Shown here piece by piece: positions 6,244-12,360 of a stretch of 12,360 bases of DNA; position 1 is the stretch's first letter; the number at the start of each line of letters is the position of its first letter. Source of the stretch: an uncultured Flavobacterium sp. (GTDB lineage: Bacteria; Bacteroidota; Bacteroidia; Flavobacteriales; Flavobacteriaceae); the NCBI RefSeq assembly GCF_946479975.1, contig NZ_CAMLIX010000156.1:1-12360 (forward strand). The letters are read 5' to 3'. The position numbers were made by a program, and so were the translations under genes. A model generated the notes under the pieces. That model worked only from the letters and a program-made list of their open reading frames with translations, did not search any database and was not told the origin of the DNA.

Positions 6244-6591
6244 ATGAATTGGATTCGTAAAACCGTTATTTTTATTGCACTTTTACTTGCAGGTTTGTTT
6301 GCTTATCAAGCAGACACAGCTTCTGTGCACATAACTGAAACGGAGAAATCGGATTCTAATTTCTGTAAAGACATTGCAGATTCGTCTGCATTTATTCAGC
6401 CACAGGGAAATTATCAGTTTGCGGCGAACATCAAAACCAATCCTTCGGGAATTATTAAATGTTTTGATTCTTTATTACCACTTATTCCACAGCATCAAAC
6501 TGTTACCTCTGTAATAGGCTATACAAAACTGTTTACAACTCAAAGTAAAAAGGTTTTAGTTATACTGTATGCATTCCATTTTTTTTGGTAA
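6244..6591 (+). CDS. Unrecognised small secreted or membrane-anchored protein
   Basis: I do not recognise this 115-residue protein. It begins with a basic-hydrophobic segment (MNWIRKTVIFIALLLAGLFA, 1-20) that is either a signal peptide or an N-terminal anchor. The middle is polar, with two cysteines (Cys41, Cys73) that could form a disulfide outside the cytoplasm. The end is again hydrophobic (VLVILYAFHFFW, 104-115) and stops abruptly at an aromatic residue. Both ends could sit in the membrane with a loop of about 80 residues outside. The gene lies between two terminator-separated genes and is followed by 105 bp without a clear terminator. Coding status is supported by the signal-like start and length, but not by any family match. 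Confidence 0.55.
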   Translation: MNWIRKTVIFIALLLAGLFAYQADTASVHITETEKSDSNFCKDIADSSAFIQPQGNYQFAANIKTNPSGIIKCFDSLLPLIPQHQTVTSVIGYTKLFTTQSKKVLVILYAFHFFW

Positions 6592-6696
6592 ATAAATCTG
6601 ATTTTCGACTGAAGATTTAATCTTCAATTCCAATTAAAACCGTTTTCTAAAAGAGAGCTGGTTTACATCATTTTTATTTATTTCATTAAAAACATT

Positions 6697-7173
6697 ATGG
6701 AAACTACTACCACAATAATGGGTATTGTGATTTTAATTATTGTCGCAATTCCAATATATTTTTCTGCTCGTTCTTCGAAAGCGAGTAAAACAAGAATTCT
6801 AAATATTAAGAAAAGATTCAATCCTTCTCATCCAGAAAATTTTGATTTGACTGAATCTATCAATAATAAAACATTAACAATTGATCAGAAAAACAACAAA
6901 TTTATTCTGATGAATTTCAATCCAAATCAGCAAGAATCAATTTTTGTCGATTTAAATACAATTGCGTCATGCAAATTAATTCCGACCACAGACGCCCAGT
7001 CGGAAACAATTGTTAAGATTGATTTTGAATTTCAAGACAAAGAAACATCCAAAAAAATATTAATTCCATTCTATGATTTTGATGATGACCGCATCAAACA
7101 GATAAGTGTCTATCAAGATCATCAGTTTGCTAAAAAATGGCTTAAAATCATCCAAGATTCTATTTCACGTTAG
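6697..7173 (+). CDS. Unrecognised protein with one N-terminal membrane helix
   Basis: The 158-residue product has a single membrane helix (about 7-22) followed by a basic stretch (SKASKTRILNIKKRF, 27-41) and a soluble domain of about 115 residues. The basic residues after the helix suggest the domain faces the cytoplasm. The domain alternates short beta-like strands (TLTIDQKNNKFILMNF, 59-74; SIFVDLNTIASCKLI, 81-95; VKIDFEF) and ends in a helix (HQFAKKWLKIIQDSI, 142-156). A beta-rich body closed by one helix recalls pleckstrin-homology-like folds, but this is only a shape resemblance. Its function is unknown. It may be co-transcribed with the preceding small gene, since no terminator separates them, and it ends in a strong terminator. 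Confidence 0.75.
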   Translation: METTTTIMGIVILIIVAIPIYFSARSSKASKTRILNIKKRFNPSHPENFDLTESINNKTLTIDQKNNKFILMNFNPNQQESIFVDLNTIASCKLIPTTDAQSETIVKIDFEFQDKETSKKILIPFYDFDDDRIKQISVYQDHQFAKKWLKIIQDSISR

Positions 7174-7190
7174 TTATTTAATTCAGTTAA

Positions 7191-7220
7191 AAGAGGCTCA
7201 ATTTTGAGTCTCTTTTTTTT
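7191..7220 (+). terminator. Intrinsic terminator
   Basis: AAGAGGCTCA (7191-7200) pairs with TGAGTCTCTT (7205-7214), a 10-bp stem with one G-U wobble and a 4-base loop, followed by T's at 7213-7220. It starts 17 bp after the stop codon. On the minus strand only four T's follow, so termination of the convergent T6SS operon here would be weak. Confidence 0.88.
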
Positions 7221-7417
7221 ATATAAAATAGTATCATAATTCTTTATCTAATAACCATTTTTTAGATCTTAAATTTTTCTGTTTTTCTTCATTAATTTCT
7301 CTATCTCATTTGAAATTGGCAGCTTGCCAGCAAAACAAAAAAGAATAGATATAGTTTATAGATTCGAATAAATTATATGTTACAGTTCTAACGGTTTTAT
7401 ACTTTTTTATATTCTAT

Positions 7418-8833
7418 TTATGCATTGTCTGCAATAATAGTGCGTTTTATTTCCTCACTCCAAGAACTTTGTCTGTTTGGATCCATTCCCATAGAATCGT
7501 CATTTGCCGAAATGTGCAAGTATCGGTTACGGATATGTTTTAACTCATGAATATTGTTCAATTTTGCTTTTAGAGATATAGCTCCCTCCTTTTCGATAGC
7601 AAGATTCAAAAGTTTATTTTTAGCATTTTCCAAATCGGGAATTACCTTAAAGTCTTCGTTTTGTTTACTATCATCAAAACCTTCGAATTTAACCCCATTT
7701 TTCTTTGCAAAATACATCATGATAGCCAGAGAAATAAATTGATAGGAATTTTTCAGTTTCCTTGTCCCTATATAAGTTTGCCCCGCACTTTTTACCTGAT
7801 ATTCAGTATACCACCCTTCATCTATCCAGTCCTGTCTTTTCTTGTAATAGGGGCGTATAATCCTTTCCTCTAAGTGTTCATACTCTTCATAGCCTCCTCC
7901 TATATCAGAATGTGCACCAGGCATTTGAAATTCAAACCCTACTCCTGCAGCGATAGAACTAGCAATCGTGGTAAGCGAAAAATTTTTACGATACTCATTT
8001 TCAGCCGTAAGATGTATCACTTTATTGACCATACCTTCTAGCCTCAATCCTAATTCTTTGACGTCATTATCAAAATTATGGCTGAGTGCTGAACCATATT
8101 TATCAAAATGACCTTCAGGCTCATAAGATGATACAGTATCAAATAAGCCAGCAAATGCATAGGTTATCATGGCTTTAGGGTATTTTTTTTTAAACTTATT
8201 TTCTGTAGTCGTGAGAAAACTTCTAGCAGCCGCTGCCCCACGGCTAAAGCCAAAAACCTTTATTGTCAGTTCTTTTACATATTCTTCCTTCTTATCATAT
8301 GCAACTTCAATTTTTCTCGTGATATTTGTAAAGCCTTTTTCTACTTTAACAGGAATACCCGTGTCACCAGAACCAAAACCAAAACCCATCGTATCTCCTA
8401 TCTTATCATCATCAGTCCCTTCACCCTCAATATATTCTTTTACTATTCTGTTTGTTTTGTCTTCAATTGCCATATATGATAAAGCCGCTACGTTTGAGTA
8501 TCCGTTTTCATAACTACTTTCTTTCTCATAGTTTTTTTTGTAAATGATCTTGCTGTCTTTGCTGGTATCACTATTGGTGTCTTTATCCAGACGCCTAAAG
8601 GTGTTGTTCCTATTGTTTTTAGTACCATCAAAAAACAATAAAGACGTTACTTTTACTCCTTTTAAATTTTCAATAGTCTCATAAGTTGTAGGATCGCCAT
8701 GGGTTACTCCATTCTCTTTACCTCCCTGTATTACTCTTTCCGCATGATTTTCGATGCCCTCCCTGCTATAGGCAATATTGTTGCCACCTGTAAACTCTAT
8801 AATATCTCCTTCTACTATGCTTATTTTGCTCAT
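7418..8833 (-). CDS. DUF2235/Tle1-type lipase-like protein, probable T6SS effector
   Basis: The 471-residue protein carries the DUF2235 alpha/beta-hydrolase signature in order: FFDGTKNN (67-74), the nucleophile elbow GFSRG (195-199, Ser197), FDTV (231-234, Asp232) and PGAHSDIGGGY (305-315, His308 and Asp310). The Tle1 family of T6SS toxins uses this fold to hydrolyse phospholipids in the periplasm of target cells. A conserved-looking end (LHISANDD, 439-446; KRTIIADN) follows. Residues 1-60 precede the catalytic fold, have no signal peptide and are rich in Gly and beta-prone segments (IIEFTGGNNI), so they are a candidate docking segment for the spike. It is the last gene after vgrG and two lipoproteins on the same strand, with only 48 bp before it. 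The toxin role and target are inferred; an enzyme with another ester substrate is possible. Confidence 0.85.
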   Translation of the reverse strand: MSKISIVEGDIIEFTGGNNIAYSREGIENHAERVIQGGKENGVTHGDPTTYETIENLKGVKVTSLLFFDGTKNNRNNTFRRLDKDTNSDTSKDSKIIYKKNYEKESSYENGYSNVAALSYMAIEDKTNRIVKEYIEGEGTDDDKIGDTMGFGFGSGDTGIPVKVEKGFTNITRKIEVAYDKKEEYVKELTIKVFGFSRGAAAARSFLTTTENKFKKKYPKAMITYAFAGLFDTVSSYEPEGHFDKYGSALSHNFDNDVKELGLRLEGMVNKVIHLTAENEYRKNFSLTTIASSIAAGVGFEFQMPGAHSDIGGGYEEYEHLEERIIRPYYKKRQDWIDEGWYTEYQVKSAGQTYIGTRKLKNSYQFISLAIMMYFAKKNGVKFEGFDDSKQNEDFKVIPDLENAKNKLLNLAIEKEGAISLKAKLNNIHELKHIRNRYLHISANDDSMGMDPNRQSSWSEEIKRTIIADNA

Positions 8834-8840
8834 GATTGAT

Positions 8841-8866
8841 ACATCTAGTATTTTTGTTTAGTTGTT
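8841..8866. repeat. Decayed copy of the vgrG-tail repeat before the effector gene
   Basis: On the minus strand this stretch reads AACAACTAAACAAAAATACT followed by AGATGT. It aligns with the vgrG 3' end (AACAACTCAACAGAAAATAC) with a few substitutions and a 2-base gap. It no longer encodes the vgrG peptide, because the third codon is now a stop. It sits 7 bp before the effector ATG. Confidence 0.55.
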
Positions 8867-8881
8867 TTCTAATAAATTACT

Positions 8882-10030
8882 TTATTTCTGATTCTTCAAA
8901 TCATTGCTTTTATCTAAGGTGAACAATCTCAAAAGTGCCTTTTCGAGCTTGATTTCTTTCTTGTCGTTTTTTAGGGTCACTGTGAAGTTCTTAAAATCAT
9001 CATCAACCGTTATAAAAATGGTAATAACTGCCTTTGGACCTGCTTCTTCCAGTTTTTTGAATGCCTCAATGGTTTCCAGCTCGTCTAGGGTTTCCAGTCT
9101 GATCAGGTAGTTTCTGTGATTTTCAGCAGTGACATACATTCCTAATTTATTTGGAACTACTTTACTTGTAGGGTCTAATATAATTTTGTTGAAATTTTCT
9201 TGAGTTATTGATGGTGGTAAATTCCCTGATTTTTCACTGTTAAAATAACGTATGTAATAACTGTACATTTCTAAAGGCTTACTGAACTCCACTTTCCAAT
9301 TGTATCGTAACCTGTAATCGTCCCACTGCTTGCAGCTTATTTTTCCCTGTTTTACCATTTCTTGTACTTCGGGAGTCAACCTGTCAAATTCTAATTTATC
9401 AATGGTTTCGGGCATGTCGCCACTTGATTTAAAATGCCTTTTAAATACTTCATTGGCTTCTTTCCTTCCAAGCTCCTTGGCTTGATATCTTCCTATTTCT
9501 ACTGTATTCTGGCCAACCATCCATACAACCACCATCCCCTTTGGAGCCAGTCCTGCAAGGAGGGAGTTATAGGTTTCCCAGTGCAGGGTTTCTTGGCTGT
9601 CATCACTCTCATTAGGGAGTCCATATATCATGTATCCTTCCTTGAATAAATTATAGATTTTTTGCTGTGGCAAAATAAATTCTCCTACATAAATCTTGTT
9701 TTCTGTTTCAGAAAACCACGTGATACTCAAATGGTCTGGGGCTGGTTTTGGCTGGCTTGCCCAGCCATTGCCAGACCAACCCCAACTTGATCCTCTGGTA
9801 TAACTCATATTGGGAATTAATGTGATGTATTTGCCTCCGCTGGAATAAAATATATTTGGAGATAAAACGGTGGCAGGATAACCCTCAGGAGTACAAGCCA
9901 TACCGTCCCAGTCAAATTTTTCTTCGTTCATATTTTTTATTTTTTTACCGTTGTCCAAGTTTTTTTTTTGGCACGCAACAAATTGTACAATTAGTGCAAA
10001 TGTTATGATTGTAATGATTTTGTGCTTCAT
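8882..10030 (-). CDS. DUF2931-like lipoprotein (copy B), candidate immunity protein
   Basis: The 382-residue product begins with a lipoprotein signal peptide (MKHKIITIITFALIVQFVAC) with the lipidated Cys20. The body resembles DUF2931 proteins: HLSITWFSETENKIYVGEF, KIYNLFKEG and MVVVWMVGQNTVEIGRYQAK. It would be anchored in the envelope, where a Tle1-type toxin would act. Lipoproteins encoded beside such lipases are often their immunity proteins, so that role is proposed. It differs from copy A at about 18 of 380 aligned residues plus two extra C-terminal residues. About 190 residues in the middle are identical. Most differences fall in residues 8-140, and a few near 334-337 and the C-terminus. 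It lies 109 bp after copy A and 48 bp before the effector. The family name is from recall of motifs; the biochemical function is unknown. Confidence 0.85.
   Translation of the reverse strand: MKHKIITIITFALIVQFVACQKKNLDNGKKIKNMNEEKFDWDGMACTPEGYPATVLSPNIFYSSGGKYITLIPNMSYTRGSSWGWSGNGWASQPKPAPDHLSITWFSETENKIYVGEFILPQQKIYNLFKEGYMIYGLPNESDDSQETLHWETYNSLLAGLAPKGMVVVWMVGQNTVEIGRYQAKELGRKEANEVFKRHFKSSGDMPETIDKLEFDRLTPEVQEMVKQGKISCKQWDDYRLRYNWKVEFSKPLEMYSYYIRYFNSEKSGNLPPSITQENFNKIILDPTSKVVPNKLGMYVTAENHRNYLIRLETLDELETIEAFKKLEEAGPKAVITIFITVDDDFKNFTVTLKNDKKEIKLEKALLRLFTLDKSNDLKNQK
9049..9610. repeat. 562-bp tract identical to 10301-10862
   Basis: By direct reading, this part of copy B matches copy A at every base, at a constant offset of 1252 bp. 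Mismatches resume at 9048 and 9611. No insertion or deletion separates the two genes from 8944 to 10030. Confidence 0.88.
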
Positions 10031-10039
10031 TGAATGTTA

Positions 10040-10118
10040 TTTATGCATTGCTTAAGGTTTCTGCAATTTTTTAAACTATCATAATTAAAAACATATTAGT
10101 ATTTTCTGCTGAGTTGTT
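10040..10118. repeat. Spacer repeat holding a remnant of the vgrG 3' end
   Basis: This region matches 11287-11363 over nearly its whole length. Read on the minus strand, it contains AAC AAC TCA GCA GAA AAT and then ACT AAT ATG TTT, encoding NNSAENTNMF, which corresponds to the true vgrG end NNSTENTSMF. One added T removes the vgrG stop. No open frame joins it to copy A, so it is a non-coding relic between lipoproteins A and B. Confidence 0.82.
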
Positions 10119-10139
10119 ACTAAATAAGCAACATTATTT

Positions 10140-11285
10140 CTAGTTCTTCAAATCATTGCTTTTGTCTAAAGTGAACAATCTTAAAAGTGCCCTTTCGAGC
10201 TTGATTTCTTTCTTGTCGTTCTTTAGGGTCACTGTGAAGTTCTTAAAATCATCATCGACCGTTATAAAAATGGTAATAACTGCCTTTGGACTTGCCTCTG
10301 CCAGTTTTTTGAATGCCTCAATGGTTTCCAGCTCGTCTAGGGTTTCCAGTCTGATCAGGTAGTTTCTGTGATTTTCAGCAGTGACATACATTCCTAATTT
10401 ATTTGGAACTACTTTACTTGTAGGGTCTAATATAATTTTGTTGAAATTTTCTTGAGTTATTGATGGTGGTAAATTCCCTGATTTTTCACTGTTAAAATAA
10501 CGTATGTAATAACTGTACATTTCTAAAGGCTTACTGAACTCCACTTTCCAATTGTATCGTAACCTGTAATCGTCCCACTGCTTGCAGCTTATTTTTCCCT
10601 GTTTTACCATTTCTTGTACTTCGGGAGTCAACCTGTCAAATTCTAATTTATCAATGGTTTCGGGCATGTCGCCACTTGATTTAAAATGCCTTTTAAATAC
10701 TTCATTGGCTTCTTTCCTTCCAAGCTCCTTGGCTTGATATCTTCCTATTTCTACTGTATTCTGGCCAACCATCCATACAACCACCATCCCCTTTGGAGCC
10801 AGTCCTGCAAGGAGGGAGTTATAGGTTTCCCAGTGCAGGGTTTCTTGGCTGTCATCACTCTCGTCAGGAAGTCCATATATCATGTATCCTTCCTTGAACA
10901 AATTATAGATTTTTTGCTGTGGCAAAGTAAATTCTCCTGCATAAATTTTGTTTTCTGTTTCAGAAAACCACGTGATACTCAAATGGTCTGGGACAGGTTT
11001 TGGTTCACTAGACCAACTTCGACCAGACCAGCCCCAACTTGATCCTCTGGTATAACTCATGTTAGGAATTAATGTGATGTATTTGCCTCCGCTGGAATAA
11101 AATACATTTGGAGACAAAACGGTTGCAGGATAACCCGCAGGAGTACAAGCCATACCGTCCCAGTCAAATTTTTCTTCGTTCATATTTTCTATTTTTTTAC
11201 CGTTGTCCAAGTCCTTTTTTTGGCACGCAGCAAATTGTACAATTAGGGCAAATGTTAAGGCTGTAATGATTTTGTGCTTCATCAT
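10140..11285 (-). CDS. DUF2931-like lipoprotein (copy A), candidate immunity protein
   Basis: The 381-residue product has a lipoprotein signal peptide ending QFAACQKK, with the modified cysteine at residue 21 (20 if the second ATG is used). Two ATG codons are adjacent (11285 and 11282). The second aligns with the start of copy B, so it may be the true one. The body is a near twin of copy B and ends two residues earlier at a TAG stop. Variation between the copies clusters in the first third, for example GRSWSSEPKPVP here against GNGWASQPKPAP in B, which is where specificity for a toxin could differ. It is the first gene after vgrG, 46 bp downstream, and no terminator is seen between them. Its placement suggests expression with the spike. 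Immunity function is inferred, not shown. Confidence 0.85.
   Translation of the reverse strand: MMKHKIITALTFALIVQFAACQKKDLDNGKKIENMNEEKFDWDGMACTPAGYPATVLSPNVFYSSGGKYITLIPNMSYTRGSSWGWSGRSWSSEPKPVPDHLSITWFSETENKIYAGEFTLPQQKIYNLFKEGYMIYGLPDESDDSQETLHWETYNSLLAGLAPKGMVVVWMVGQNTVEIGRYQAKELGRKEANEVFKRHFKSSGDMPETIDKLEFDRLTPEVQEMVKQGKISCKQWDDYRLRYNWKVEFSKPLEMYSYYIRYFNSEKSGNLPPSITQENFNKIILDPTSKVVPNKLGMYVTAENHRNYLIRLETLDELETIEAFKKLAEASPKAVITIFITVDDDFKNFTVTLKNDKKEIKLERALLRLFTLDKSNDLKN
10301..10862. repeat. 562-bp tract identical to 9049-9610
   Basis: This is the counterpart of the identical tract in copy B. It covers most of the second half of the lipoprotein, while the 5' third and extreme 3' end carry scattered substitutions. 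Confidence 0.88.
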
Positions 11286-11286
11286 A

Positions 11287-11363
11287 TTTATGCATTGCGT
11301 AAGGTTTCTGTAAATTTTTAAACTATCATAATTAAAACATGCTGGTATTTTCTGTTGAGTTGT
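11287..11363. repeat. Spacer repeat overlapping the vgrG 3' end
   Basis: This is the matching copy of 10040-10118. It includes the 46-bp spacer and the last ten codons of vgrG. It begins immediately upstream of the lipoprotein A start, just as the other copy lies immediately upstream of lipoprotein B. Confidence 0.82.
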
Positions 11364-12360
11364 TTTTTATTTCTTTTTCTGAGTGCTGCTCATGATTTCC
11401 TTGACATTGAGAAACTATTTTACCATTAGACACTCGGGTTCTATCTTTTTCTGTACGAGATTCTTTGTCACCCTTTATATATTCAGACATTCTACCTATT
11501 ACATTAATTAGATAATCAGTACCTACAGATAAACTATGATATAACCCAGTATTTGTTTCTTTATATCCCGTGGCGGTTTCCGTGATATTTTGTCCAGCAT
11601 TCGTTGTTATGTTTTTACCAGCATTTATAATAATATCTTCTCCGGCTTCAAACTCAATATTTTTTGGAGCTTTTATTTTTACATTCCCATCGCCATAAAG
11701 CACCGCCATAGTCTGTCCCTTTTCGCTTTCAATGGTAATATCTCCTGTTTCATCATTAAAAACAGCTTTACTGCCACTTCTGGTACGAATCGCTTTAATA
11801 TCATTTTGAGGAGTACTGTAACCTGAAACTTCCTTCCCGTTATAATGTGTTCCTATTACATAAGGATTCTGTGCATTACTGCCTTCAAAAGCCACCAAGA
11901 CTTCCTCACCAATTTCTGGAATAAAATAAAACCCTTTTCCGCCGCCGCCGTGAGGCTGAATCATTCGCATCCACTCACTCGATCTGCTTCCTGCCGCCCA
12001 GAAATATTCAACCCTTACCCGTCCGAGTCCTTCGGGATCGTTGTTGTCCAGTATTTTTGCGGGCTGGGTTTCGGCTCTGGCATAAGTATGCACATCGGTG
12101 TAATGAGGCGCCGAAACATCGGCAGGAATGGCTTTGAACTCACAAGTATAATTACCATGCACCTGCGAGTGATGGGTCGACTCTATACACACAAGATGAT
12201 GTTCTACTGTCTGGTTGACAATTGTAAAAGTCTGTCCTAAACCTAATGGGAAGTACGATATACCGCTGTAGTAAACGCTGCCTGCATCGCTTCCTGCGGT
12301 CTGTAGCGTAACCATTTCTTCGAGTTCATCTTTCGTCTGGGCATTATTGGTATAAGCGCC
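11332..12360 (-). CDS. vgrG: T6SS spike protein VgrG, C-terminal part (partial)
   Basis: The frame is open to the window edge, so the N-terminal half is missing; 342 residues are visible. VgrG forms the trimeric tip of the T6SS tube and carries effectors. The visible part has the gp5-like OB domain with DNNDPEGLGRVRVEYFW and GKGFYFIPEIGEEVLVAFEG, then a beta-helical needle of short repeats (NIEFEAGEDIIINAGKNITT, NAGQNITETATG). A tail of about 75 residues ends HSEKEIKNNS and TENTSMF. No extra toxin domain is fused to the visible end. The ATG at 12315 is internal, because in-frame coding sequence (YTNNAQTKDELEE) continues before it. The order vgrG, lipoprotein A, lipoprotein B, effector on one strand suggests a vgrG-linked effector module. 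Other T6SS genes are not in view. Confidence 0.93.
   Translation of the reverse strand, partial: GAYTNNAQTKDELEEMVTLQTAGSDAGSVYYSGISYFPLGLGQTFTIVNQTVEHHLVCIESTHHSQVHGNYTCEFKAIPADVSAPHYTDVHTYARAETQPAKILDNNDPEGLGRVRVEYFWAAGSRSSEWMRMIQPHGGGGKGFYFIPEIGEEVLVAFEGSNAQNPYVIGTHYNGKEVSGYSTPQNDIKAIRTRSGSKAVFNDETGDITIESEKGQTMAVLYGDGNVKIKAPKNIEFEAGEDIIINAGKNITTNAGQNITETATGYKETNTGLYHSLSVGTDYLINVIGRMSEYIKGDKESRTEKDRTRVSNGKIVSQCQGNHEQHSEKEIKNNSTENTSMF

Noticed and set aside
7317..7329. Small hairpin (TGGCA/TGCCA) considered as a terminator for the T6SS operon
   Set aside because: The stem is only 5 bp with a 3-base loop, and no T-run follows on the minus strand.
10686..11042. Open frame on the + strand within lipoprotein A, with a matching one at 9434-9649 in lipoprotein B
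   Set aside because: Both are antisense shadows. Their similarity to each other only reflects the duplicated lipoprotein genes on the other strand.
11332..11565. VgrG C-terminal tail as a fused toxin domain
   Set aside because: The tail is only about 75 residues, polar, without catalytic motifs, and looks like a normal end for Bacteroidota VgrG proteins.

Overview
The window looks like chromosome from a Flavobacterium-like member of the Bacteroidota. The DNA is AT-rich, leaders have no strong purine-rich ribosome binding sites, and at least one promoter fits the Bacteroidota -7 consensus TAnnTTTG. Protein families point the same way: the methylcrotonyl-CoA-carboxylase-like carboxyltransferase, the DoxX and DUF3817 membrane proteins, a DUF2931-like lipoprotein pair and a Bacteroidota-style VgrG. 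This assignment rests on sequence character only; no search was run.

Layout. Positions 1-783 (+) hold the 3' end of prfB (release factor 2), a spacer of eight 13-bp tandem repeats facing inverted partners, and msrB, which ends in a clear terminator. Positions 1120-2118 (+) encode a stand-alone LpxD-type acyltransferase. Positions 2173-3152 (-) are a tight three-gene operon: a four-helix membrane protein, a DUF3817 membrane protein and a degenerate HMA-fold protein. A TetR-family regulator (3221-3811, -) lies just upstream. The same 14-bp palindrome occurs at the operon promoter and at the tetR start, so the regulator probably controls both. Divergent from tetR is an acyl-CoA carboxylase beta subunit (3963-5591, +) with no biotin-carboxylase partner in view. 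It is followed by a DoxX-family protein and two unrecognised small envelope proteins (5714-7173, +).

Positions 7418-12360 (-) are a type VI secretion (T6SS) accessory module, transcribed in the order vgrG (5' end outside the window), DUF2931-like lipoprotein A, DUF2931-like lipoprotein B, then a DUF2235/Tle1-type lipase-like effector. The proposed logic is that VgrG is the spike that delivers the lipase-like toxin, and the two outer-envelope lipoproteins are its immunity proteins. Both the position and the compartment fit this, but it is an inference.

The most interesting structure is in the spacers of this module. The last ten codons of vgrG and the DNA after them recur almost intact between lipoproteins A and B, and in decayed form between B and the effector. 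A and B also share a 562-bp stretch that is identical by eye, inside genes that differ elsewhere. Together these suggest that effector/immunity cassettes were added or duplicated by recombination at the vgrG 3' end, followed by recent gene conversion.
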